17,661 nt of DNA from Coxiellaceae bacterium UBA6002 (GTDB lineage: Bacteria > Pseudomonadota > Gammaproteobacteria > UBA6002): contig DJAM01000147.1 of the NCBI GenBank assembly GCA_002429595.1, positions 1-17,661 on the forward strand. Reading direction: 5' to 3'. The stretch's first letter is position 1; the number at the start of each line of letters is the position of its first letter. The position numbers were made by a program, and so were the translations under genes. Under the pieces are notes generated by a model. The model was not told the DNA's origin and did not search any database. It was given only the letters and a program-made list of their open reading frames with translations. Below, in pieces: positions 1-9,900 of the stretch.

Positions 1-231
1 ATATGAACAATAATATTTATGCGCTTTAATAAGTAAATAAGTGCATTTCAAACCAATTGATTCATGTCTAACTTTTCGGATGTAGCTAGACTTCTTACGT
101 AATTTCTTGCCAGCGCAATAAACACATCTGACAATCCTTCTATGGCTAACTTCTATGAAAATCGGATTGTTTCCAGTTATTTTTTGTATAGAAAAACCAG
201 GTAAATTTAGGATAATATCCTTCCTAGGCAC
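1..231 (-). CDS. ISL3-family transposase, N-terminal part (cut by window edge)
   Basis: Minus-strand reading from a GTG at 231 gives 77 codons without a stop, leaving the window in frame. The start is set by an excellent Shine-Dalgarno AAGGAGG at 237-243, five bases from the GTG. The protein begins VPRKDIILNLPGFSIQK and has the ISL3 zinc-finger pattern: CVYC at residues 36-39, the basic stretch KKSSYIRKVRHESIG, then HKYYC near residue 74, where the second CxxC would start. This is the DNA-binding N-terminus of IS204/IS1001/IS1165-type transposases; the DDE catalytic domain lies outside the window. Family assignment is confident. Whether the full gene is intact is unknown. Confidence 0.8.
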   Translation of the reverse strand, partial: MPRKDIILNLPGFSIQKITGNNPIFIEVSHRRIVRCVYCAGKKLRKKSSYIRKVRHESIGLKCTYLLIKAHKYYCSY

Positions 232-288
232 TTTAACCTCCTTTTTTACTGCAAATTCAAAAGGTTAGTTTAATCTAATTCGGTTAAA

Positions 289-313
289 GTGCCCCCGCTT
301 TTGGGGTAGAGCC
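289..313 (-). repeat. Candidate terminal inverted repeat of the ISL3 element
   Basis: Read on the minus strand from 313, the sequence starts GGCTCTACCCC and continues into AAAAGCGGGGGCAC, with a short CCCC/GGGG self-complementary core. Its place outside the transposase start and its GGCTCT start match the usual ISL3 end. The partner repeat is beyond the window, so the call rests on position and resemblance only. Confidence 0.45.
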
Positions 314-314
314 A

Positions 315-809
315 CTATTTTGCGTGAATTTTGCGTGAGCTAGCAGAATTCAACACTCTCAAAACAGTAAGTGAAGCATTATTTTTTTCCTCCGCAACTT
401 TATTTGCTGCATCAATTAAGTTCATGATCTCTGCCGATGAATAATGAGTAGTAATCCGATTTGATTTATGACCTAATAAATCTTGGCGGTCTTCAAAACT
501 CACTCCCGCTGATCGCAATCTGCGACCAAAGGTATGTTTTAAATCATGAACACGAATTTCCAAACCTGTTCTTTTCCTTGCTGTCATCCATCCAGAATTA
601 TACATTCGAGTGATGGGTTCTCCCTTATAAGTAAAAACAAAGTGGGAATAAGTTCCTCTTACACTCTCAACAACGCTACAAGCAACTTTATTCAGAATGA
701 CCAATCGATCCTCTCTATTTTTAACTTTTTGACCAGGTATGATAAAAACACTTGTATCTGACAAACCTTGAATCTTTACTTCCCACTCCCACTTTAGAGA
801 ACATATTTC
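315..809 (-). pseudogene. Tyrosine recombinase (phage-type integrase), C-terminal fragment
   Basis: An open frame of 149 codons begins at a TTG at 764, but the same frame reads back to about 809 with integrase-like sequence (EICSLKWEWEVKIQGL before SDTSVFIIPG). The catalytic C-terminal domain is clear: HDLKHTFGRRL (the His-x-x-Arg box, here with Lys in place of the usual Arg), DLLGHKS (Gly-His box) and TTHYSS with the nucleophilic Tyr. The first catalytic Arg region and the whole N-terminal SAM-like DNA-binding domain are missing, replaced by LRR gene sequence in another frame. The stop TAG at 315-317 lies directly against the IS end. This is most likely a dead remnant of an integrated element. 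A short functional recombinase is improbable without the N-terminal domain. Confidence 0.75.
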
Positions 810-1949
810 CGCATAGTTGCTGAAAGTGTTGCTCGGACATGCTTTCGATATTATTGTTAAGGTTATCGAAACATAATCTTAGGTCTTTTAATTGCCCTGT
901 TCGCAAAGAAGCACACAGAGATTGTACCTTTACATCAGAAAATTTATCTATTCGATTATGGTTAAGATTTAGTGATTTAATTTTAGATTGCCCAATAGCG
1001 GCCAATAATTTATCAAAGTTTTTGTCTGTTAATTTATCTATTTGACAGCCATGAAAATCAATATTCTCGAGTTTGGAATGCTGTATCATTGAACATAGTT
1101 CAACGATGCTTGAATCTTTAAGTCTATCTAATGTAGTACATCTTATGTCTAGACTTATTATGTCTGAATTTTTAATCGAAGATAACAATTTATTCAAATT
1201 TGACTCAGACATTTTATCATAAAAATTTCCGGAGAGATTAAGTGATCTAAGTGTTTTTGAATTGATATAATCTCTGAATATCTTATGCACTTCGTCGGAT
1301 ACCCATTCCAATTCGTTATATGATAAATCAAGTGTGCGGATGTTAGATTGTTGTAGTGACTGGAACAGTAAGTTAAATTTGCTTGTAAGCGTATCAGCAA
1401 AATTCTTTAAAACTCCATTCAAATTAAGTTCAGTGAGTTTAGAATCTTGAATTAGCTTGCAAAATTCCTTAAGCTGGTTGTCTGTTAGTTCATATAAAAC
1501 ATTTCCTTCAAAATGAAGCGAAAAGATATCTGCATTTCTAATGCTGTTACAAATAGATAAAAATCCTTCTTCTGAAAATTTTCCATCGTGTCCTATTCCG
1601 GAAAGAATATTTTTTAAAAATAAGGTATGCTTAAAATTTTCATTATTATTTAAATAGAAATTATTTACATAATCATCAAAAATTTGGGCGGCCCTCTCTT
1701 CTTTTTTACTTTTTAAGATAGCTCTAGTTACAGCAATGTAAGTTACATTTTTGATGTAAGGATTTTTGTCTTGTAGTAAAGTTTGAATACTCGAAAAATG
1801 TTTGGAATTTTTTGAGGTAGTACTATATTAGAATTGGTTTGAATATCTAATAACCATTTCAATCCTTCGGCGGTACTGTATGGCTCTTCAGCTAATAGTT
1901 TGCTTAAGACATTGTAATGATGCAAAATTTGATCGCGCTCAAAACTCAT
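721..1949 (-). pseudogene. Leucine-rich-repeat protein, frameshifted and C-terminally truncated
   Basis: The likely start is ATG at 1949 (MSFERDQILHHYN) behind GGGAAG; a TTG at 1976 in the same frame is a weaker option. The first frame stays open to 1743, but LRR-type sequence continues in a second frame that opens just after 1828 and runs to 721. Joining them near the A6 run at about 1809-1814 (minus strand CAAAAAAT) gives a continuous protein and implies loss of one base. In the second frame I count about eight leucine-rich repeats of ~30 residues (for example IRTLDLSYNELEWVSDE, LRSLNLSGNFYDKMSES, IKSLNLNHNRIDKFSD), of ribonuclease-inhibitor-like length. Such repeats bind proteins and are common in effectors of intracellular bacteria. 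From about 800 down, the frame reads integrase DNA out of frame, so the natural C-terminus is lost. Function unknown. Confidence 0.65.
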
Positions 1950-1996
1950 TAGCTTCCCAATATAATATTTAGTCAATACCTACAAATTTATAAGTA

Positions 1997-2005
1997 AGTA
2001 TATCA
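1997..2005 (-). promoter_or_regulatory. Possible extended -10 promoter for the LRR gene
   Basis: The minus strand reads TGATATACT, a TG-extended -10 hexamer (TATACT, 5/6 to consensus) about 48 bases upstream of the ATG at 1949. No good -35 box is visible at the usual distance. AT-rich background makes chance matches common, so this is tentative. Confidence 0.25.
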
Positions 2006-2104
2006 TAAATAATAGTTAATTTCATTTGCAGGGGTTCCACCACAGAAACTGAGTAATTTGTCTCAAGTTTTGAAATAGTTTCAGTTTTTCTCTTTCTCTA
2101 GTGC

Positions 2105-2830
2105 TTACATCCTTAATCCCGGTGCACTCCTCAATCCACTGTCTAATTCATTTGCCCAGAAATTGATATAGGCGCTTCCATCAAGTGCTTGGCCAGAATC
2201 CTTTACTAACCTGTCAAAGTCAGCACCCAATGCATCACGTAACTTTGGAATAAATATATTATTAAAGTCTTCCATATTTTTAATACTGCTGTGGGGAGAG
2301 ATGTGCAACTTCAGCATAACCGTTTGTAAATCACCGCTACTTTTTTTCGTGGCTGGATCATAATGTTGTAACCGTTGCTCAAAAGCATAGGATGTTCTGC
2401 CAACGATATTATCAACTTTGTTAGCTATCTCTTGAAGAGAGATAAGTTGAAAATGATTTACTTTATCACTGTGATTAAACTTTCTCAAAAGATGTTCATA
2501 CGGTAACTTTTTAACAGCATCAGGGTCGAGAACAATAGTTATATTATCGCCACTTTTTTTCTCTCGGTCTGGAAAAGTTAAGATACTACGGCTACTACCA
2601 ATAGCTTTCTTAAACCACTCAGCTTTTTCAGCTTTTATTTGGACTAAAATACCTGTTAATTGTCCTTTACTATTAACCTCCTGCTCAAAACCTTCTATAT
2701 CGTCATTAGAAAATCGGGGAGTTTTGAGATTCCACAATTGAATTAAGCCTGCCATAATACTCTGCGTTATTTTGCTACTCTCATTATTCTTGAATTTTTT
2801 TCTGATATCTTGTTCTTCTGGCCTTTGCAT
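2105..2830 (-). CDS. Hypothetical protein, 241 aa
   Basis: Intact ORF starting at ATG 2830 (MQRPEEQDIRKKFKNNES); the ribosome binding site is weak (GAGATAGTAAG before the ATG). I do not recognise the family. The protein is charged and soluble-looking, with no signal peptide or membrane segment. It has a mixed alpha/beta central part (residues ~50-100 include GILVQIKAEKAEWFKKA and ITIVLDPDAVKKL), a helical region around residues 120-150 (QLISLQEIANKVDNIVG), and a Gly/Ala-rich end (ALDGSAYINFWANELDSG). It lies between the F-box gene and the LRR remnant on the same strand and has its own likely promoter, so it may be transcribed separately. An effector role is only guilt by neighbourhood. Confidence 0.7.
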   Translation of the reverse strand: MQRPEEQDIRKKFKNNESSKITQSIMAGLIQLWNLKTPRFSNDDIEGFEQEVNSKGQLTGILVQIKAEKAEWFKKAIGSSRSILTFPDREKKSGDNITIVLDPDAVKKLPYEHLLRKFNHSDKVNHFQLISLQEIANKVDNIVGRTSYAFEQRLQHYDPATKKSSGDLQTVMLKLHISPHSSIKNMEDFNNIFIPKLRDALGADFDRLVKDSGQALDGSAYINFWANELDSGLRSAPGLRM

Positions 2831-2861
2831 CTTACTATCTCACTGCTAATATAATTCTTTA

Positions 2862-2890
2862 TTTATATAATAGTAATTAAAATTTTTCAA
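2862..2890 (-). promoter_or_regulatory. Sigma70-type promoter for the 241-aa gene
   Basis: On the minus strand a -35 TTGAAA (2885-2890) and a -10 TATAAA (2862-2867) are separated by 17 bases; each matches consensus at 5 of 6 positions. Transcription would start near 2855 and give a leader of about 25 bases before the ATG at 2830. The region is AT-rich, so some risk of a chance match remains. Confidence 0.5.
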
Positions 2891-2963
2891 GCTGACAGCA
2901 GATGGAATTTGTATGAAACAATCCACCCAAATAAAATAAATTAGATAAAAAACAAATTCGAAT

Positions 2964-3822
2964 TTAAGGTAGTTTCTTAGTTAAAGCACAAGTTTCTTCG
3001 ATTTTTGTTGGTTTTGAAAACTGTGCAGACCAAAAATCTTCTTGGTGCTTTCGGCACATTGCTGCATGTTGTTCAGAGCGTAGTTTTCTGTTCTTTGCCT
3101 CTAAAGCAAACGTTAGTTTATAAACATTTTTCGCATCACGCTGGTGATTGATGCTACTATTATTTGTTGAAACTGAGCTCAAATAAGTTTTTTTAAAATT
3201 AAAATCTTGGTTAATTTCTCTTTCTAATGCCCTCTCCCATAAATTTGAGTTTAAAATTAATTTTTTAAAATTAGTATGTGTCGATTCTAATCGAGCGAGA
3301 CTTTTTTCATCTAAATATTGAAATATCGATAATAAAATTTCAGGCAACAATTTCGTCATGTAATCGACTGGCAAATTTTTTCTAGCTTTTTTTAAGATTA
3401 GGAAATCAACTAAATGTTGATCAGATTTTAGTTGTGAATCGATTCCCTTGCTTCTAATTGCCAAAATATTATTTAAAAAATTAGGTTTTGCTGCCACGTA
3501 TTCTCGATAGTTGGATTCAAGCTTCATTATTGTCTTTTGCACATCAGAAAAGATATCTTGATACCAGCTTTGTAAGGTCTGAGTAAAATCAGCAGGAATT
3601 TTTACTTGTCCACTTGCTGTCCATTTTTTTAGATCTTTTTTGAGGCACATGATTTTTTCGGGATAGCTTGGATCTACCATATATGAAGAAAGAATGTCTT
3701 CAACATGACTTACAATTTTTTCTATAATTTCTTTTAACGCTGCCCCGTATAGTCTCCCCAAAAAAAGAGGTTGGGTTTTGATACTTATATCCTAGTTCAA
3801 CTAACAAATTTAATGTGGGCAT
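2964..3822 (-). CDS. F-box protein, 5' end frameshifted at a T7 tract
   Basis: The main frame (open from a TTG at 3761 to 2964, 265 codons) carries a clear F-box at residues ~138-179: LLPEILLSIFQYLDEKSLARLES, then NFKKLILNSNLWERAL. F-box domains bind Skp1 of eukaryotic SCF ubiquitin ligases, so in a bacterium this suggests an injected effector. The 137 residues before the F-box are mostly helical and may bind the substrate; the tail is basic. The TTG has no ribosome binding site. A far better start is ATG 3822 with CCAGGAG six bases away, encoding MPTLNLLVELGYKYQNPTS, but it is one frame off. The frames join smoothly at a T7 tract (minus strand, ~3760-3766) if one T is removed, giving NPTSFLGRLYGAAL. 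So the gene is frameshifted by one inserted T, phase-variable, or mis-sequenced. It follows the giant gene by 150 nt. Confidence 0.75.
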
Positions 3823-3828
3823 TTATTT

Positions 3829-3835
3829 CTCCTGG
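3829..3835 (-). promoter_or_regulatory. Strong ribosome binding site for the F-box gene
   Basis: Minus-strand CCAGGAG followed by AAATAA and ATG at 3822. It is the best ribosome binding site among the complete genes of the window, and it points to 3822 rather than the TTG at 3761 as the original start. This is the main evidence that the F-box frame is interrupted. Confidence 0.6.
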
Positions 3836-3972
3836 AAAACATTGATAGATATTAAGCTCTGCCTAATAAATTAACTTGCGGTGTAATGAGCATAGCTGAT
3901 TGAATCTGTAAAGAGTCCCCTGTTATTAATTATTGTGCGTATTTTAAAAAAATAGAAAATATTCGATCCTGC

Positions 3973-6900
3973 TTATTTTAATTTAGGTTCTGATAGTTTA
4001 TTTTCATCTTCATTACTATTATTCTGTTCCGGTGTCTGCGTTTTTAAATAGACCCGAATGCATGTCGTTTTTGGCAATGGTGATTTATCAGCAACCTGTT
4101 CCTGAATATAGTTTTTTAAGTATTCCCAAGTTTTTGGATAGGCTTCTCTTAAGAATTTCTGTTTTGGATCCGTGGCGCCTTCGAGTAAACGTGTCATTGT
4201 TTCTCCTGCTCTTTGGTGTTCAGGATGCTCCATGATAGTAACAACGTGTTCGAAAATTCGCCTTTCAAAAGAATCAGGTGCAAAAGCATGCGGATTGTCA
4301 CAGACTTTTTCAACAGCCTCTTTAAATCCTTTGAAATCGCTGTCTAGTGCATTTAACATCTGTATCTCTTGAGTTGGAGTTTTATAAAAACGCTGCCCGT
4401 CCCCTGAATTTTTTTCAGCAAATAGATGTCCGCTTTCATGCAGTATGGCTGTTGTTGCTTTTGGTTGGGGTGTTTCGGTACTTATTCTGATTTCATTAGT
4501 GGTTGGTCGGGGCTCAAACTGCCCACCAAGGCTCTTATCTGCCATTTCTTTGAAAAATAACTGCGTGTTTCCCTTACGTGTTTCTGATTTCATAGTATTC
4601 AAAACAATTTTAGCTACAGGTTCAGTAACGGTAGTAAATGCTTTTCTAATTGTTATTCGGGCAGCTGGTACATTTTCTGAGGTTGCGTAAAAGGGAACTC
4701 CTAACTCCATACCAGGTACAAAATGATCAAAAGGCAAAAACTGTTTAGCGGTATTACTCAAAGCGTTTAGAAACGAAGTGGGTGGGATATATGTTTCTGC
4801 TAACTTAGGGCATTGTTTTAATGCTTCTGAGAACCATGCTATTTCTTGTTCTGGTGCAGTAGGCATTATTTTTTTAAGGGTATGACTGATCTCTTCTTGT
4901 GGTAACTTTGCAACTACTTCAGCAATAGGGATATCTTTAAGTAATGTAATTGGGACTCGACGTCTGCATGACACTTCTTCTTTTACATTTTTTATTACTT
5001 CCGGAACCTGTTTACATCCGAGAATAGTTGCATTGAAAATAAGGCCCGTAGCAATGTTATCGATGTAATCTTGTTGCGAAGGAGCCTCACCTGTTTGTAA
5101 AGCCGCTGAAACTGTCACTGCAGTCGTTACCTCGGCCGCATTTTTTATAGCATGTGCGGTTACTTTACCTACTGTTGTCATTGGTATTTTTGTTATTGGT
5201 GAAACCACACCACCCACTGTCATGGTGGCCGCGCCTGTGGCGGCGCTTATTCCTACATTCTTTGCAATCGCGGGACCATAGAGTCGAAAAAACTCACCAA
5301 AAGAAAGAGGCTTGTCAGAATTATTTTTTCGGTAAGCTTCGTACGCTTCAATTGAAGAATTAACAAGCTCAGTACTACCAAATACCGCTGCTCCATAAAC
5401 AGCAAGAATTCCTAAAGCGGGTGCTTTAATAGTGGTAAGGGTTGCTTTACAGACTTTATCAACAATAAAATAAACAGGGATATCAGAAACTAGACTACCG
5501 ATATTTTTTAATTGTCTCTTAAAGAAACCAGGCTTTGCGTTCTGCTTCGATGAGGCTTCTGTCCCAACAGGTACTATGACTTCCACTTCACCAAACTGCT
5601 CTTGAACTTTTTCCCAAGTAGTAGGCCTTGAGCTTTCTTCATCAACTAAATAAAGTGCGGGATTGGCAGGACTTTTAGTTTGTCCATCATTATTAGCTGA
5701 TTGCATGATCACTAATTCAATAGGATCTTGTTGCGAAATAGTTGCCTCACCGCTCTCAGGTAATGGAGCACTCTGTGTGAGTGGTACTGAATCTGCCACC
5801 ACCAAAGCTAAAGCTTCACTCGTTTTTTGTTCTAATAGAACTTCGGCTTCTTCCTGCTCTCTAGGCGAGTTCATTACTGCCTCTTCAGGTAAAAGAATTT
5901 TTTTGTCTACATCAGACTTTTTAGCCTGCTCTGCGCCTTCCACAAAAAACTTAGTGAAAGATTTTTTTACTTTTGCTTCCAGCTTTAAATAAGCTTCTTT
6001 GCTTTCTTCTTTGAATCTTTCTACTCGTTCTTTATCTGTCACCGGAATAACAACAGTCGCACTAACTTTAAAATCTTTCTTAACCTTATAACCGTCTTTT
6101 TCATTTCTGACTACTTTGCCTTCTGTATGGTAAACAGTAGCTCCAGTCACAACAGAACGTTGTTCGGCTTCTTTACGCACAATTTGCAGTGGCAAATTAA
6201 TCATCGTAATTGGATTGCTCTCTTTATTTTGCTCATCACTGAAACTCTGCGCGAGTTCACGTGGATTCACTGAAAATCCAATTTGAGTTTTTTCTGTTGA
6301 GAGTTTCAAACTATGACCGATGACCTGCTGTATTTCTGCACCTGGTGCATGAATTTCTGCACCGGTTAACTCAGCGCGATCAACCTTTAGCTCTTTTGCA
6401 TCGCTAAAATTTAATGTACTTTTGCCACCTGATAATGTTTCAGTCATCCCTATTCCATGAGCAGCAGCCAAATGCGTAAGTTGATAATTAATGCCTCCCG
6501 AAGAATGGCTGGTTTTAGTGACATCTTCTTTAGATTCTAGATTCACATTGTTGATCTGTCCCGAAGCTTGACCTGCGTGAATTTGCAAATTACCAGTAAG
6601 CTGATCAACTTCTTCGAATTCAATTTTACCCTTTACAAAAATAGTAGGATTTTGATGTCTTTTATGACTAACTGCATCCCTTTGCGCTTCAATACCAATA
6701 TCAAAACCTTTTTCATTAGCACCTAACCAGAGCGATTTTTTACTGGTAACTGTTCTGGATTCTAATTTAGCAGCTTTTCCCCTAATAACTTTATTAGCTA
6801 ATTTTAAATTTTCGGCAACGATGGGCACCCCATTAGCAAGTTCTAATTCAGGAGAAACAAGTGCAACATTTGCGCGAAAAATTCCTGCATTTTCTGCAAC

Positions 6901-9900
6901 TCTTTCCTGAGAGGTCTTTTGCTTTACTAAAGTAGCAGTTAATCTGACATCTGCTCGATCAACACCCCAACGTTTAGCTATCGCTGCTAATAGAGCATTT
7001 TTGTTAATGCCGCGCGCTAAATCATTTAATAGATTCACGCTAAGAATTCCTGCTCGCCAAGAATTTAAGGCATGCTCATAAATATTTTCGCTACCAATAC
7101 AGTCAGCAATTGCTCCAATCATCGGTTCTTTAGCACAAAGCTCACTGAACAATGTTAGCCATTGTTCTTTGGGCAAATCCATTTGTTTAAATAGTGCAAA
7201 TGCTGTGCCAGAAAAAGCTTTATTCAGATTTAAAACATCAATACCATTTACCGATAAGACAGTTTGTATTCGTTTCATATAATGGCTTTGTTTTAAAATT
7301 GGTGCACTTAGCACAATTTTTTTCGCAGCAAAAATACGTAAATTACCATTACCATGAATCAGAACACCAGTTGCCCGCACTTCTTCTTTTTTTGCTTCAA
7401 TCAAAGTGTCGCCATCATCATGAATCTCCGTGACAACGGCTTCTTGATTTTTATGTTTACTTCTTGTGCCTAAAATTTTTTGAGTTGTTTTTCTGTTTTT
7501 ATTAGCAATTCTCTCTACGAGATAAACTTTGCCCTCTTCTGATGACAAAGTGGTACCCTGTGACACAAACAAGACTGAAGTGACAGTCATATTCTGTTGA
7601 GATTCAAAATCAATTGTACCTTCATGAGAAATGACTTGACCGCCAAAGACATGTTGTTGAATTTTAACTGTTTTACGATCCATACCTAAGACTTTTTGCA
7701 ATACAGATTTTCCGGACTGTTTTTTGACATCTTTTACCTTGGTCATGCCAGGTGCAAAAGTTGCACTGGTAACTTTAAATTTGATATCACCTACTGCTTC
7801 AATTTTAATTGGACCTGTAAATTTCGCATGTCCAACATCGGCATCAACTCCTTTACCATCATTATTTACGCCAGTTCCCCCGATCAATTTGCCTTGATTT
7901 AATCGATGCTTGGTAATGATCCCAGCATTTAGACTATTAATGACGTCATTTGTTAACGCAGTTGAGTGTTTGTGTGCTCTTTTAAACAGATCATATGAGA
8001 ATTGATCTTTATTGGGAAGTTCATCAATATATCCGGTATAGATTTTTCCATGTTTATCTTTTGCAATGTACTGCCATCTAGATTTATTTGATCTTGAGTT
8101 TGGATCAAGAAAAACATGCACTGATCCTTTACCAATATTCTTTTGATCTTGCCAATGGTAGTGGACATAATCTTTTTTAATGATAAAAGGCTCTTGTGCT
8201 CGTAGCTCATAATTCGCTTTTTTGTTATTCATTGTTAGCTTTAGAACATCGCTACCAGCTAATGTGCCGTCAATGATCATATCACCTTGATCAGTTGTAA
8301 CTTCAGTTTTTTTAGCATCGGCAGAAGCACCACCTCTCACATGAAACGAATTGGCTTCTATAGAAACATTTTGCCCACCAGAAATATTTGAGTTCAATTC
8401 TACCTTTCCATTAGCAATAAATGTGAGTCCATCCGATCCTGTTTGTGTGGCGCCAATAATAATATCCTGATCTGATTGAAATGAAGCTCCTGGTACTCTT
8501 ATTTCCTGATTAAATGTTAACGATTGTTGCGAAGAAAGAATTAAAACCTGATTATATTGTATTTTGCCTACCTCAAAAGAAATTGCTTTTATCGATAAAG
8601 GAATTTTTCGGCTTTCATCTAAGAATTTTTGATCGATTTTAATGTGTTCATCAGTCGTTAAATGTAATTGCTGAACCTCGTAAGGTTTACCCGTGCCGGT
8701 GCCTTGTAATATTTCAGCGGCTTCGCCTGGTCGAAGTTTTTTTATTTCTAGGTGTGCTTTCTTTAGGCTGGAAGAGCCTGTGAGCGATCCGGTATCGGCT
8801 GTCACTGCAAAAGAATTACCGGTGACTCTTCCAGTATGACGAAAATCTTTTGTCTTTATATCGTAATGGCCCTGTACCTGTGTTGTACTGCTGTCATCAA
8901 CAGACTCCTTAGCTTCAACTGTTCCTTTTTGAAACTGATTTTGGCCTGCAAGTGATGCGCGATCTGCTTTAACATCGACAAGATTTGCTGCTATTTCTCC
9001 TGAGCAACTCTGCGCATAACTCTCTGCTTTATCAGCTATATATTGATTGCACTTAGTTTTGCTTGCATCGGTAACTTTCTTACCCTCAAGCTGCACATTA
9101 CCCGTCACATTATTGGTACCTGCAAGTATGATTTCATCCGCTTTGGCATCCACAAGATTTGCAGTTGTTTCAGCATCACTTCCTTGTTCATATCTCTGTG
9201 CTTTTTCCGCAATCAACTGATCACACTTAGTTTTGCTAGCATTGATAATTTTCTTGCCTTCAAGTTGCACATTACCCGTCACATTATTGGTACCGGCAAG
9301 CTTGATTTCATCCGCTTTAGCATCGACAAGACTTGCTGTTATTTCAGCATCACTACTTTGCTCATAACTCACTGCCTTACTCGCAATCAATTGATCGCAC
9401 TTTGTTTTGCTAGCATTGACAATTTTTTTGCCCTCAAGTTGCACATTACCCGTCACATTATTGGTACCGGCAAGTATGATTTCATCCGCTTTGACATCGA
9501 CAAGGCTTGCTGTTATTTCAGCATCATTACCTTGCTCATACCTCTCTGCTTTTTTCACAATGAATTGATCGCACTTTGTTTTGCTAGAATAGGTAATTTT
9601 ATGGCCTGCAAGTTTGATTTCATCTGATTTGGCATCGACAAGATTTGTAGTTGTTCCAGCATCACTACTTTGCTCATAACTCGCTGCTTTTTCCACAATC
9701 AATTGATCGCACTTTGGTTTGCTAGCATTGGTAATTTTATGGCCTTCAAGTTGCACATTACCCGTCACATTATTAGTACCTGCAAATATGATTTCATCCG
9801 CTTTGGCATCGACAAGACTTGCTGTTGTTTCAGCATCACTGCCTTGCTCATAACTCTCAGCTTTTTCCACAATCAATTGATCGCACTTTGTTTTGCTAAC

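Larger units (their letters stand above)
1..313 (-). mobile_element. Partial ISL3-family insertion sequence (left end)
   Basis: The stretch contains the 5' part of an ISL3-type transposase and, outside its start, a candidate terminal inverted repeat that begins at 313 (minus strand GGCTCTACCCCAAAAGC). ISL3 elements typically have ends beginning GGCTCTT or similar and encode a single transposase, so the layout fits. The element runs off the window at position 1, so the other end and any 8-bp target duplication cannot be seen. The end lies one base from the stop codon of the integrase fragment, so the element inserted at or very near the end of that gene. The exact boundary is inferred, not proven. 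Confidence 0.7.

Noticed and set aside
315..764. Functional short integrase
   Set aside because: It lacks the N-terminal DNA-binding domain and the first catalytic Arg, has Lys in place of Arg in the HxxR box, and its frame continues upstream into foreign sequence without a real start.
2045..2085. Terminator between the 241-aa gene and the LRR gene
   Set aside because: The TGAAA-TAG-TTTCA stem is only 5 bp and its T-run is on the wrong strand for the minus-strand genes.
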